From contig JAQFVV010012395.1 in NCBI GenBank assembly GCA_028023455.1, positions 5,394,001-5,458,000 of the forward strand: a stretch of 64,000 nt of DNA. The letters run 5' to 3'. Of this stretch, positions 46,035 to 57,425 are shown piece by piece. The DNA is from Epiperipatus broadwayi (Eukaryota; Onychophora; Udeonychophora; Euonychophora; Peripatidae). A model generated the notes under the pieces. It worked only from the letters and a program-made list of their open reading frames with translations, searched no databases and was not told the DNA's origin. Position 1 is the first letter of the stretch. Each line of letters opens with the position of its first letter. The translations under genes and the position numbers were made by a program.

Positions 46035-46583
46035 TGATATATATGTGTATGCTTAAATGCACATACATATATAGAAATAAAATTAATGAAAAAAAGTAAT
46101 AAGTTCAATAAATTAAAGAAAATCAAAAGACTGATTCTGTTTAAATAGTAGGTAAAAGATTTATAAATTTTTAGAAAAAGATTATTTTCTAAAAGGAATA
46201 ACAGTCTAATTAATGAGAGTAGAATACTATGTTATTAATGAAATAAAACAATTAAAGGAATTTGAGTTTAGATTTCCTTCATAAGTGATAAACTAAAAAA
46301 TAATCCATTAATTAAAGTCAGAGAGATAACGATGTAAATTCTTGTATGGAGCATTAAAATAAAGAATCACCTGAATGGATGGATGAGAGTAGAGCCAATC
46401 AGTTTCAGGGATTGAACAATGAATGCCTCAGTATGAATTGGATCAAGAAGACTTCACTTGATTCTTGGAGCTTCATCTGTGCACCCAGACATAAACTGGA
46501 GCAGAATGTTTTCCTTAGCACAGTGACTTCAAGTGTGAATAGTTGGCCTCTGAATGTGGGAATAGCCAACTGGGACTCTTACA
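46035..46583 (+). repeat. Candidate 3' LTR of the Gypsy element
   Basis: A purine-rich CTTGTGGGAAGTAA follows the integrase stop and precedes TGATATATATGTG. The segment could end at GGACTCTTACA (46583), giving TG...CA and about 549 bp, with AATAAAG near 46358 as a polyadenylation signal. There is no second copy to confirm the boundaries. The open frame at 46379-46594 lies within it and is not credible. Confidence 0.45.
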
Positions 46584-46799
46584 GGTCATACTGACGCCTT
46601 CAGACCTTATTATATAAAATAATTATATGTAAATAGTTAAATGCTACCAATTATCACTAAATTATCTAAATATTAACTGTTTAGTAGTGTTTTGTACTTT
46701 TGGGAAGTGCCCTCTTAGATCGGCTAGACATAGGATTAACACAGCTAACTGGCCTAGGTCTATTGATTTAGTGCAACAGTAAACAATATAATATTTAGC

Positions 46800-47165
46800 T
46801 AGTTGAACAATTTAATTAAAAAAGTAATCTTTTTATGTTTGAATAAAAAATACTTGCTATCCAGAATGTGTTTTAACAATAGAATCAATAGAAATTTAAA
46901 TATATTCATTTACATATAAATTTTATTACTTATCATGGTGAAATGGTGCTCATCTGTTCAGTACAGGTCAAGGGTTGAATATATATTTGATATATTTCAA
47001 ACAATTTAAGTAAAAAGTAATCCGCATATTTAAATATAAAAAAATTTGCAATCAGAACATGTTTCTAACAATGGAGTGATTCATATATCTAAGCATTTTT
47101 ATTTGCATATAAATTTTTATTATTTATCACTGTGATTTGGTGGTCCCATTGATGAAGCACCTTTA
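46800..47165. repeat. Diverged tandem duplication, about 190-bp unit
   Basis: Segment 46805-46960 and segment 47005-47155 share the series CAATTTAA, AAAAAGTAATC, a CAGAA-ATGT block, TAACAATGGAGT-type sequence and GCATATAAATTTTTATTA. No coding capacity. Origin unknown. Confidence 0.55.
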
Positions 47166-49650
47166 GGCACTGCACAATCTGCACACCCACATGCAGGCCC
47201 TATATATAATCATAAGCTGAATAGAGAGAAGCTACAATCAATTACACACTATTTAGATAAATACTACTACTTGGTGATTTAATCATTTACTCAGGATGTT
47301 TAGTTACATATTAATCTGAGGTTGAATTCAAGGACTAATAAAACATAAAGTACGTTAAACATGAATGGGTTCACAGAAGTTTACAAGTTAGTTTAAACTA
47401 AATGCAAGTTGTCTTCAATGCAAAATGTAAATTACAGATATTAATCATATCCAAGATCATTAATAATAATATAAAATTATTACCTGTAACTTATTTCAGC
47501 ATTATCTTGAGAACTTTATTATTTATTTGTTACTACACTAATAATAACTATAAACCAAATAATTCAACAATTATAAACAAAGTTTATTGAGTAATTCCTC
47601 AAACATGTAATCCTATTTTTATGAATGTTTTAAAATATCCTACGGAAGTATTTACACTTTTTCAGAATATTCCAACATTTATAATTTACTGGTTATAACT
47701 TAATAAAAGCACTAAACATTAAATCAGAAGGACAAGGTAATCCATGTCATAGGTTTAAATCCATAGTAACACAATATTATGATTTTAAAAGATTTAATAA
47801 TGCACACTTAGTAGTCTTACTCCATATTGCATAGTTATCACATTAATTCATTTAAGAATATTCACTTCATCAATTTATGATGTTTATTATATACATGACA
47901 TTCATAATCCTAAATTTATTATAAAGCTGATGTTAAATTATAGATTTATGCAAAGTGAGTGGTTTATTCTTTAGAAAATACTTGGAGACTAATATCTTAT
48001 GGTTATTGTTTATCATGTAATTTTAATGCAGCAGATTCATAATCCTTGGGTTGAAATATATTTAATTTATTAAGCTATAGTTCAGGTCGTTTTAATAATT
48101 TACAAGAGCTAGCAAATAAATAATCATAGATCAAGTTAATTCTGTTGATCTTCATTAAAACTCGAGCAGTTTTCCCAAAGCTAAAATCTTATATCTTGAT
48201 TTAGATCCTTATTGTACAAAGTTTTAGCTTTCATTAATTCATAGGGAAGTAATCTATATAGTTTCCAAACAAATTATTTAATTTTTTCTCTCTTTTTTTT
48301 AAAGAATAAACAAATGATTTGATTGGTGTTACAATGAGTATCACATAAGCAATTTTACAAAATTCCATTAATGGTTGAGGACATTAAATTGGATTTTCTT
48401 TAAAATAGTATTGGATGATAATCCTTAATTCTGCCATTATAGAGAAGATAATCAAAATGGCTATTTTAAAATTTAATTTGACAGGGTACTGGATGCACTA
48501 CAGTTTAACAAAGACAGTCTGAATTTTGAAAAGAGATCATATCTATACTTTATGGTCAGTCAGTATCTTAATTCATCAAAATATTCAAGTTCTTTACTTT
48601 TACGTTTTTGTGAGTAAAATCTGTCCCATAGCTATGGTAACATTGAAGAGCAGCTGCTTATAAATGTCTGGGTTTATTCTAAGTACATAAATTTGACACA
48701 TTGATTAAAAAGAAAGTTTAAAAAAATAATACCATATCTTTAATACTATATCCTAATTTAGATTATTAAAAAATATTACAATCATTTATTTGACAACTAA
48801 ATAATTTATAATATTCCTTTGCAGTTTTCAGATATTTTATTTAATAAATTTTTTTAATAAATATCTTTCAACTGAATTGTAATACTAAATAAAATACACA
48901 CATAAATATATATTAGTTGTTTATATCTTAAACATACAAAAATTGCATGTACGCACATATATATTTTTAAATGAAATGTTAGCTTTACTATTTTAGCTAA
49001 ATGTAATCTCAATTGTATAATTATCATAATATAATTATTGTAGAACTGTTTCAAATCTTATGTTTTATTTAATGTATCATATTTTGTATATTTTTCTATA
49101 ATATCAATTTTATATGTGTGTTTTCTGTTTGTACCTAAAAAAAAAATTCAACTGTACTTTTCAAAAATAATAATAACACAGACAAACATATTTTAGATAC
49201 ACATTGACCAATAAAATCTACTCAGAAGACATTTTAAATACTTTATACAAATTTCTAGTCTCTATGAGAGACTTTTAAATTTAATTTTTGATCATGTTAT
49301 CTGCCATCTGACCAATTATAGTGGTGGATTTACTTTGTTTAATTAGAAAAGAAAACCAATAAAATTTTTAGTTTTTTGGGGCTATAATAATTAATTATGA
49401 TGAGAAATATTGTTACAATTTATATATATATTTCATGGCATATAACCACATAGTAGTGTGTGTGCATATATATAAAGTTGAAAAGAAAAGTCGAAATAAA
49501 CACAAAAACTTTTTTGTAGATATTTTCTATATTACACTGGAATAACAGTTAAGGATTAAATAATTGTGAATTAAAATAATATATATAATATTTTATTAAT
49601 TTTGATTTTGAAATTGAAACAAGCATGTTTTGTATTAAAATAGATATACT
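47166..49650. other. AT-rich non-coding stretch
   Basis: No gene or element is supported. Two short frames (47402-47590 plus; 48854-49054 minus) have no recognisable content. Confidence 0.5.
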
Positions 49651-49820
49651 AGTAATTATAAAATCCCTATCTATTTTGATTAAAAAATTTTTTTAATCAA
49701 AGCTTCTATAACATATTTTGATAAAAATTCTACAAAGTTGATTATCAAAGAATTAAAGTATAATGAAAAGAGTCATTAACTTTTTTCAATCAAAATAGGG
49801 AAAAATTATTTTTAATTACT
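49651..49820. mobile_element. 170-bp MITE
   Basis: AGTAATTATAAAATCCCTAT at the left and the complement of AGTAATTAAAAATAATTTTT and CCCTATTTTGATTG at the right form imperfect inverted repeats of about 38 bp. The loop is A/T-rich and non-coding. The superfamily is unresolved. Confidence 0.55.
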
Positions 49821-51005
49821 GTTTTTTTAATTCCATCCTGACTATAAAAATATTGGAAAAAAGATTATGGGGAGTTTTTGAGAGTTTTAATTTTTTTTAC
49901 AGATTATGATAAAAGAGATGACTACTACCATGAAGTATAACTGAAGGCAAGAGACAGTGCAAGTCCAGCTGCTGCTACTATTTTACAATGATAGAATTTG
50001 GATTTATATGGAAACAAGATCCAGATTTTCTGTGGTCCATTAGCCTAAATATATTATGTACTAGCTGGTATTCCTGAAGTCTATCAAATTCTAGACTAAA
50101 TGGAGCTGACTGAATGTATGCTAACAGTTACTATATTATATCTTTTAAAAGCTGACAATAAGCCAGTCTATTGTTTGAAAAAGGACTAGCTTACCCAGAG
50201 AGTCAATCATCTTGCTGAAAAATTAGTTTAATACTGTTTTATCTATATGAAGAGAGGCACAGATAAAGGTACTGCATCATATATATATAAAGTACAGCTG
50301 GTGAATTATTTTAAACAATTTCTTTAGTGAAAATGATTGTTGTAATTTTTTTAAGTAAATAAGTTTATTCAGCAAAAAGTAAGATGCATTTCCAGTATAT
50401 TTTGTTAACAAAGGAAAACTCCAAAAATCTTTCTAGATTAGGGAACAAAAAAAACTTTCTGGAGTACATTTAAAGATGTTTATTATTAATCAAGAGTAAC
50501 CTGTTAAAACAGAAAAAGAAAACTTTTATCAAGGACTGTTAAAGAATTAATTTTTTTTTTTAAAAAGTAAACATAAAAACTTTTTTACCATTAGATAATG
50601 AATGAATTAATAACTTTGATTCATTCTATTTTATATACATGTGTATTTATGTATTATTAAAAAGGAATTAAATTTTTTATATAAGCCTATGACAATTTGA
50701 GCATGTTAATTTTTAAATTATTTTATAGTACATCTGAGTGCTTATATATATATATATATGTGTGTGTGTGTGCATTTTATGTTGTTTTTTTTGACATTGA
50801 ATTAAATGTAAGGAGAAAATATATGGTTTATTAAATTTTTTTTTAATGCCAGTGTTTGTACACATTTCCATGTGCACACACATATATGTTAAATCAGTCA
50901 TTAATTATGTAGTATAAAAATGAATTTCATTTATAGGTTTATGACAATTCAAATATGTTTATAAATTATTATACCACATGGCTGTGTACTTATATATATA
51001 TATAT
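49821..51005. other. Non-coding; exon-like block and microsatellites
   Basis: From 49903, after a T-rich tract ending ACAG, about 350 bp are less A/T-rich, but stop codons occur in all frames. (TA)n/(TG)n tracts lie at about 50744-50772 and 50992-51005, the latter abutting the LTR that follows. Confidence 0.4.
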
Positions 51006-51945
51006 TGTAATAGTTTGCCCCTTTCTCATTATTATTTGCTTGATTTAAAATAATTCTATTCCTATGAATTATTTCTTTGGTATAACTATATTTATTACTA
51101 GCTAGACCTATGAATTCATGACACCATTTTATCGACTGAGATGGCCTTTATGTCATTAAATTATTTATTAACACTTCCTACCCAGCATATTTATTGATGT
51201 GAGCCTATTCTGACTCCATGCGCCAATCCTACGCATACATAAGAATTATGCTGGAAGGGATAAGGAGAGTAAACCTGGCTTGTTAATAAATGCCCACTAT
51301 TGGCTAGATCACTCAGGGCAGGTGGTACTTATATTGACAGAAACATGTATAGGTAAGGCAGTAAGAATCCAATTAATTAATTTATTCAATAACTACAACA
51401 TGCATATATATTTTAAACTATACACATAAGATATGAAGTCATGAAGAGAATAATTCAGTGCTCAAATATTTAATGACATAATAGTATATACATAACAAAC
51501 AAAAATGAGTAATCACTGCAAATACTAAATTTATTTTTAAGATGGGAAAACTGATTTAATATAATTAGGAATTAAAGTCTCTAAATATAACATTGAGATT
51601 GCACATTGATATGAGTTAGAAAAAATGTATGTATTACCTTGACTTCTCTGGGAAAGGTAGTTTATTCAGATTCATAATGAAAGTGAGTTCATTTGGAAAC
51701 GCAATGGCCATGAAAATTGTTCAGCAAGGATATCTTGTTCGTATTTTTTCTTAAATCTCCAATGGCTTGATCGTAATTCAGGATAATGGTAGAGAGAAAC
51801 ACAGATAGACAGTCGCAGATTTCTTTTTAACTTCAGGTGGATATATGATCAGGTAGCAGCTTCTGTTTCTTCATGGTATCACAGTATAAAAGCCCAGCAC
51901 ATTTAGAGCTTTACCCCAGCTTGTTCATATCAGCTGGAAAATGTA

Positions 51946-52909
51946 CACCTGGGTCTCTTTTTACGCGGATTTATTTAACGCGATTTTGAAGTTATACGAT
52001 TCACGTTTCTCCGGAAGTCGAACTCCGATAATGTGCTATTACTTTAAATAATAAATTTCGTGCACTTATGTCATATTGAAAGTAATAGCACATTATTGGA
52101 ATTTGACTTTCATCTTAGTAATTTCAATATTTTCAGTGCTTTATAATAGTAAGATTTTATGCAATAATGAAATTAAAATCATGATTTCCACATTTTATGT
52201 ATACACACATTAAATTTTACAAGATTATAATGTAAATTTGTTCAAACATTGTGCGTGTTAATTTTGCATTTTAAATCACATTCTGTTTTTGCTTTTTAAA
52301 AAAGAATGTAATCAATTATTAATCATTTAGTGTCCACAAGTTTATTTTTAAAAGGTGAGTAATAGCAGTGGGCACAATTAAAATTGAAAATTAAAAAATT
52401 AAAGACAAAAATAAGAATTTAATTTTTAGTTGTTAGATTAATTACTAATTACGTTGTCACCAGAAAACCATTAACACAACATGAGAGTGATGTTGGCGCT
52501 AGTTGTATTTCCTCTTGTGAAGAATCTGATTTTTTACCAGTTTGCAAACGAACCTGTTTATCGGCAAATAGTGATAATAATTAAAACGTGTATAAAAAAT
52601 GTAAATTACTGTAAATTATGCATAAAAATATATTGTTTTGAATAAAATTAAATATTATAGTTAAAAAAAGTTTGTCTTGTATCAATTTTTTTCAAATTTG
52701 AAATTTTTTATTAGTCATATTTTATTTCCTTATTTTTTTTGTGCAAATTTTAAAGTAATTTTACGTTGGTGCTTTGCTTTTATGCGATTTTTGAAAAATC
52801 ACAGTCCGTATCCCCCCCTTTTCAAGGTAAGTTACGTCTATTTTTGCGTGATTTCATTTGCGCGTGTTTTCTGAGGAACCTATCTATCACGTAAAATGAG
52901 ACCCAGGTG
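51946..52909. mobile_element. 964-bp TIR element at a TA target, perhaps pogo/Tigger-like
   Basis: It begins CACCTGGGTCTCTTTTTACG and ends with the near-exact complement CGTAAAATGAGACCCAGGTG, each next to TA. The other LTR of the host retrotransposon (near 56800) has the uninterrupted sequence with one TA-rich run, i.e. the empty site. TA duplication plus TTTACGCG-type termini suggests a Tc1/mariner-superfamily member of pogo/Tigger style, but no transposase is present. It itself carries an inner repeat (52018-52440). Confidence 0.75.
52018..52440. repeat. Inner repeat, also at 50-905 in inverse orientation
   Basis: Starts with an imperfect palindrome (52015-52110) of AAGTCGAACTCCGATAATGT against its complement, then runs through TTTTACAAGATTATAATGTA and AATCATTTAGTGTCCACAAG to an A/T-rich tail. 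Because 50-905 has this sequence without the outer CACCTGGGTCTC ends, it is a mobile unit of its own, or part of a longer one. Confidence 0.6.
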
Positions 52910-53550
52910 TATATATTTTTCTTTAAAAATCAGTATTCAGAAATCTCCAATGCTAATAAAATATATCAATGAAAAAATAATAGTATAAAAACTAAAATGT
53001 TCTCCTGATTTTTTTTCTATTTGTACTTATTTTTCTAGAAAGTTCTATTCTCCTGAAAAATGTTAGGCATTTTTTTCTTATCGTGTAATATCAGAGATCT
53101 GGCTTCTTTTTCCCCAAAAAAAATGTTTTAGCACCTTTTTCTTTTTTATCTTAAGAATTTTCGTTGAACATCTTGGAAACAAACTTCAAACAATATCTCT
53201 GGTAGAAGCATTCCACAGATAACAGTCTGTTTAGTTTCTTTTTTTTTCATTTACATATTTCTTTTTTTATTAAAAATAAAACAGAATTAGACACAAAAAT
53301 AAAAGACATATTATATGCTTTTCCAGAAGATTCCTTCTGTTTGCTTGACTATTTAATAATACATACATGCACATATTTCATTATATAAATGAGCACAACC
53401 CCCCCCCCTTTTATGCCTGTTTTAACTCTTTATTTAATAATTTAAAAAATCAAATATATACAATATGTAGCCATCATCTCTCTCTCTATATATATATGCA
53501 TGACTACAAAATCCCTTACCTTGGAATAGGATTTAAACCTGGCCCCTGTT

Positions 53551-54815
53551 AAAATACCCACCATTTGGAAGCCTTCAATCACAGTCTACACGTTTGGATG
53601 ACTCAAACTTAAGCAATAGAAATATCTTTAATAACTTCCTCATTTACACCTTAACTTACTCTCTGTCCTGCAGCTCCAAAACCAAAAAAGTAAAATGACT
53701 CTCCAATCTAACAATATACTATGGGTTTGCCAACAACAACAAGCACATGGTGTGCTATGCACAATATACAGCCAATTCTACTTTGACTTAAGTTTTATCA
53801 TGCGACCCTGAAAACGAAAAAAAAACTTAGTAATAATATAAACAGAAGGAGTCTCCTAACCATACTCTACCCAGCTCTTATTATGAAACTCCAGGTTAAA
53901 TATGAATCACTCAAAACCCTGCTCAGTTCTGGAGTCTTATGGGTGGAACAATTTGGAGTCTAACAGATTTTAAGTTAATAGCAGACTTTCATCATCTGCA
54001 TTGTAGATTAGATAGGTTCTCACCCTGGGTCAACAACATCATGAATAAAGAGCAACTATATACAGTATGCAATACACCACATACCCAATCCAATTGCTAA
54101 CCCCATAATCCACTGTCAAAATTGAGAAACTGTTTCCCTTCCAAAGCTCCACAGCCACAAGTTATCACACTCTCTAAACTTAAAACAACACACAAAAAAG
54201 TAATATTTCTTTATTTATTAGACTTTATCTATCTGTCCATACAATAAATAACAAAAGAAAAATGATTTCCATAATATGTATTTATATACCCCCCCCCCTT
54301 TTTTTTTTTTTAAAAAAAAAAGAAAAACTCCATCCAATTAATAGAAACCCGAAACCCCTCCTACTTTTAACTGGTGGTACTTTTCTTGTAAATAGTTTTA
54401 TGTTATTTTTGCCTCTCTCTTTTGCTTTTTTCTTGCTTGTATTTCTTAGTTGTTTTTTTTTAACTTCTGTTTTATTTTCTGCTTCCTATATTGTCTCTAG
54501 TTAAGAGTGATCTGTATGTTAAATTGAATTATAGACATCTTTTCTGGTATTTTATCTGCCTTTTCCTTCCTATTGTTGACTCCACTAATTGAATGTAGTT
54601 CCACTTTACTTATCATTTTCTCTTGCTAAAAAATTTCTTTTTCATTATGTTTTACTTCTACCATATTTTTGTTTTCAGTTTTGAGTTTATTGTTTGAGTC
54701 AGAAAATATTTTCTGGCTCTAATTTAATTTCAGAGTCAGCCTTATTTTCTAATTCAGATTTATGTAATAAATATAGCTTTACTTCTCACTATATGTAAAA
54801 TATATAATTGTTAAT
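53551..54815 (-). other. Interior of the second LTR element, 3' part
   Basis: Degenerate in all frames. On the minus strand 54510-54780 can be read as a charged, Lys/Glu/Asn-rich stretch (SDSNNKLKTENKNMVEVKHN) with one stop, similar in composition to the Gag-like ORF at 9908-10849. It also has C and T homopolymers near 54290-54315. The plus-strand frames at 54262-54504 are not credible. Confidence 0.4.
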
Positions 54816-55267
54816 TAGAGAAGATATAAATTAGTATTAAAGTTTTTCGGCTTAATGTTTTCGAGGATCCATGCCTCATATTCATAGCCTTCATAAAATG
54901 TATAATAAAATATATGCAAATACAAATATTCAAATAAGCTAGTATTACGTAGCCCATTTCTTCGAGATCTCGAAGCAAGTGTCTTTTCTATTAATGGCAT
55001 GGATGTTTCCATTGATGTAAAATGCCTCTTTTATTTTTCTTTTGTGATCATTTGATTCTGAGCACAATATTATGGGATTGGCAGGTGTGAAGTTATGTCC
55101 AGATTGTTTAGCATGCTCCAAAAATACAGAGGATGTGTTGCTGTTTTTCTGAGCTCTGTTAAATGTGTAAATATGTTGAGCCAGTCTAGTATTGATTGTA
55201 GCTTTCGTTTCACCATAATATATAGCGTTAAGCTGATAAACTTTAATACTAATTTATATCTTCTCTA
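54816..55267 (-). mobile_element. Penelope-type fragment framed by 30-bp inverted repeats
   Basis: TAGAGAAGATATAAATTAGT (54816 on) through ATTAAAGTTT is repeated perfectly in inverse at the right end (to 55267), with AAT on both outer sides. Between the repeats lies an endonuclease frame (54945-55241) and about 125 bp after its stop codon. Either a Penelope-like end with its own inverted termini was inserted, or a TIR element captured part of a Penelope endonuclease. Confidence 0.65.
54945..55241 (-). CDS. Partial Penelope-like GIY-YIG endonuclease, open
   Basis: The minus-strand frame from 55241 to a TAA at 54945-54947 gives 98 codons without a stop and with no ATG at its start, so it is a fragment. 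It begins VYQLNAIYYGETKATINTRL, matching the GIY-YIG layout (the usual Y-x2-Y-x-G-E-T/Q-T core and a downstream Arg-Leu-x-x-His). Then come H-x-H-x-F-type spacing (LEHAKQSGHNFTP) and DHKRKIKEAFYI, the RKIKEA-x-x-I block with the catalytic Glu typical of Penelope-like elements, and NRKDTCFEISKKWAT before the stop. In intact elements this domain follows a reverse transcriptase and nicks DNA at the target; no reverse transcriptase is visible here. Confidence 0.75.
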   Translation of the reverse strand, partial: VYQLNAIYYGETKATINTRLAQHIYTFNRAQKNSNTSSVFLEHAKQSGHNFTPANPIILCSESNDHKRKIKEAFYINGNIHAINRKDTCFEISKKWAT

Positions 55268-55269
55268 AA

Positions 55270-55620
55270 TAATAATTCAGATTTATATTTTTGTTCACAG
55301 TTTTGCATGTTTTCCAGTTCTTTTTATTTGCAGTATTTGAACTATTTAAATGCACATCCTTACTTATGCTTTTTCATTCTATCCTGTCAATATTTACATT
55401 TTTAATTTCTACTCTACTCTCATCTTTCTCCTGACTATTCTTTTTTCCTATTCCTAATCTCTGCTCTAATTCCTGAAACTTCCTTCTGAGACTCTGACAT
55501 GTTCATTCTATTTTTTGATTTAACTCTTCTAATTTTTTCATGATAGCCTCCATCATGTTTATTTCTCCTTCCTTTTCTGTCTTGTACCACAAATGTGCCA
55601 GGCTTAACTTCCCAGACCAC
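55270..55620 (-). pseudogene. Gag-like coiled-coil relic of the second LTR element
   Basis: One minus-strand frame (55435-55620) begins MVWEVKPGTFVVQDRKGRRN. A neighbouring frame reads MMEAIMKKLEELNQKIE, stop, CQSLRRKFQELEQRLGIG, then a charged tail, with heptad spacing of Leu/Ile that suggests a coiled coil. A frame change links them. Its place, about 250 bp inside the primer-binding site, is where gag should begin. It has the same general style as the Gag-like ORF at 9908-10849, without evident close identity. Confidence 0.5.
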
Positions 55621-55838
55621 AAAGTACTATACTATGTGTCATAATTTTCTATATTCTTTTTCTATATTCTGACTGTTTTCCTTACCATCCATTTTATTCT
55701 ATATCCTGATTCTAATTCTTTGAGATGAAATAATAAACAATTTCTTTTTTCTTTCTTCATTGCAAATATACTACAATGCTTTATTACTACTATTTCTTGA
55801 TTCTTATTATTTCCTACCCCCTACACTTTCCATTCTTC

Positions 55839-55859
55839 GAAGCCCCATGTTGGGGTCCA
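55839..55859 (-). promoter_or_regulatory. Primer-binding site of the second LTR element
   Basis: The minus strand from 55859 reads TGGACCCCAACATGGGGC, one base after the LTR end. It closely resembles the TGGCGCCCAACGTGGGGC-type primer-binding sites common in animal LTR retrotransposons, with two or three substitutions. This fixes the element's direction. Confidence 0.75.
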
Positions 55860-55860
55860 T

Positions 55861-57425
55861 TGTAATGGTTTACCTCTTTCTCATCATTTTCTTGATTTAG
55901 ACTAATGCTATTCCTATGAATTATTTCTTTGGTATAACTATATTTATTACTAACAAGACCTATGAATTCATGACATCATTTTATCGACCAAGATGGCCTT
56001 AATGTCACTTAATTATTTCTTAACACTTCCTGGTTATGGACATTGGTCTCTTCTGACTCCATGTGCCAATCCTATGCATGCATAAGAATTATGCTAGAAG
56101 GGATGGGGAGAGTAAATTTGGCTTGTTAATATATGTCCATCACTGGCTAGTTCACTCAGGCTGGGGGGTACTTAGACCAACAGAAACATGTATAGGTAAA
56201 GCAGTAAGAATCCAATTAATTAATTTATTTAATAACTACAACATGCGTATATATTTCAAACTAAATAAGTAAGATATGAAATCATGAAAAAAGAATAATA
56301 CACAATGCTCAAATATTTAATAATATAATAGCATATATATACATCTTTATACAGACAGACAAACAAAAATGTCCAATCATTGCAAATGCTAAATAATTTA
56401 TCCTTAAGATGGGGAAACTGATTTAATATAATTAGGAATTAAAGTCTCTAAATATAACATTGAGATTGCACATTAATATGAGTTAGAGAAAATATATGTA
56501 TTACTTGAGTTCTCTAGGTACGGTAGCTTATTCAGATTCATAATGAAAGTAAATTCATTTGGAAACACTATGGCCAGGGAAACTTCAGTAAGGATGTCAT
56601 CCTTATTTTTTCTAAATCTCCAATGGCTCAATCGTGATTCAGGATAATGGTAGAGAGACATGCAGATGGACAGTCACAGATTCCTTTTTAACTTCAGGTA
56701 GATATACAATCAGGTAGCAGCTTATGTTTCTTCATGGCACCAGGGGATAAAAGCTCATCACATTTAGAACTAAAACCCCAGCCTATTCATATCATCTGGC
56801 AAATATATATATATTTTAAAAATCAGTATTCATAAATCTCCAATACATCAACAAACAAATAACAGTATAAAAATAAAAATGGTCTCCTGATTTTTTTTAT
56901 TTATATATTTTTTTTCTTTCAAGAAAGTTCTGTTCTCCTGAAAAATGTTAGGTATTTTTTTCTTATCACATGATATCAGAGATCCGGCTTCTTTTTACCA
57001 AAAAAACCTAGCACCTTTTTCTTTTTAATCTTAAAAAGTTTTGTTGAACATCTTGAAACATAATTTTAAGTAATACCTCTAGTAGGAAGATTCTGCAGAT
57101 AACAATCTGTTTAGTTTCTTTTTTTGTTCACTTACATATTTCTTATTTTATTAAAAATAAAACAGAATTAGACACAAAAATAAAAGATATATTATATTAT
57201 TTTCCAAAAGATTCCTTCTGTTCGCTTGATTATAAAATAATACATACACATATTTCATTAATATAAATGAGCACAACCCTCCCCCCAATGCCCGTGTTAA
57301 TTCTTTATTTAATCATTTTAGAAAAACAAATATAAACAACAACATATATGTAGCAATAGTCACTCTATATATGCATGGCTACAAAATCCCTTACCTTGGA
57401 ACAAGGTTTAAACCCAGTTCCTGTT
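55861..57425 (-). repeat. 5' LTR of the second LTR element
   Basis: 1565 bp, uninterrupted. Its 3' end on the minus strand is AACCATTACA, next to the primer-binding site. It preserves the site into which the 964-bp TIR element inserted in the partner LTR. A tRNA B-box-like GGGTTTAAACC near the outer end may mark an old SINE shared by both LTRs. The open frames at 56063-56272 and 56473-56661 are not credible. Confidence 0.75.

Larger units (their letters stand above)
42480..46583 (+). mobile_element. Decayed mag-like Gypsy LTR retrotransposon
   Basis: Gag, reverse transcriptase, RNase H and integrase remnants follow in Gypsy order on the plus strand, ending in a purine-rich tract and a candidate 3' LTR. 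The sequence pattern of Gag (GSFLDEALLEQFLTG), the two zinc knuckles and the integrase H2C2 region resembles mag-type Gypsy elements. No 5' LTR is visible, so the element is 5'-truncated. Stops and frameshifts occur throughout. Confidence 0.8.
51006..53550 (-). repeat. 3' LTR, interrupted by a TIR element
   Basis: Aligns with 55861-57425 over about 1.58 kb once 51946-52909 is removed. Shared landmarks: CTATTCCTATGAATTATTTC, CTTCCT, GGTAGCAGCTT and, at the far end, CTTACCTTGGAA with GGTTTAAACC-type sequence. Differences between the copies are numerous, so this pair is older than the LTRs at 5831-14122. Confidence 0.75.
51006..57425 (-). mobile_element. Second LTR retrotransposon, gag-only interior
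   Basis: Direct repeats 51006-53550 (with a 964-bp insertion) and 55861-57425 enclose 53551-55860. On the minus strand the LTR ends CCATTACA or CTATTACA; one base later a primer-binding site TGGACCCCAACATGGGG follows, so transcription runs right to left. The upstream LTR edge is near 57425 (AACAGGAACTGG), where similarity stops. The interior has a Gag-like coiled-coil relic and a Penelope-type fragment but no pol motif. It is probably a non-autonomous or internally deleted element. Confidence 0.75.

Noticed and set aside
55861-56272. Host gene at 56063-56272
   Set aside because: It lies inside an LTR that has a diverged copy at 51006-53550 where the frame is not kept.
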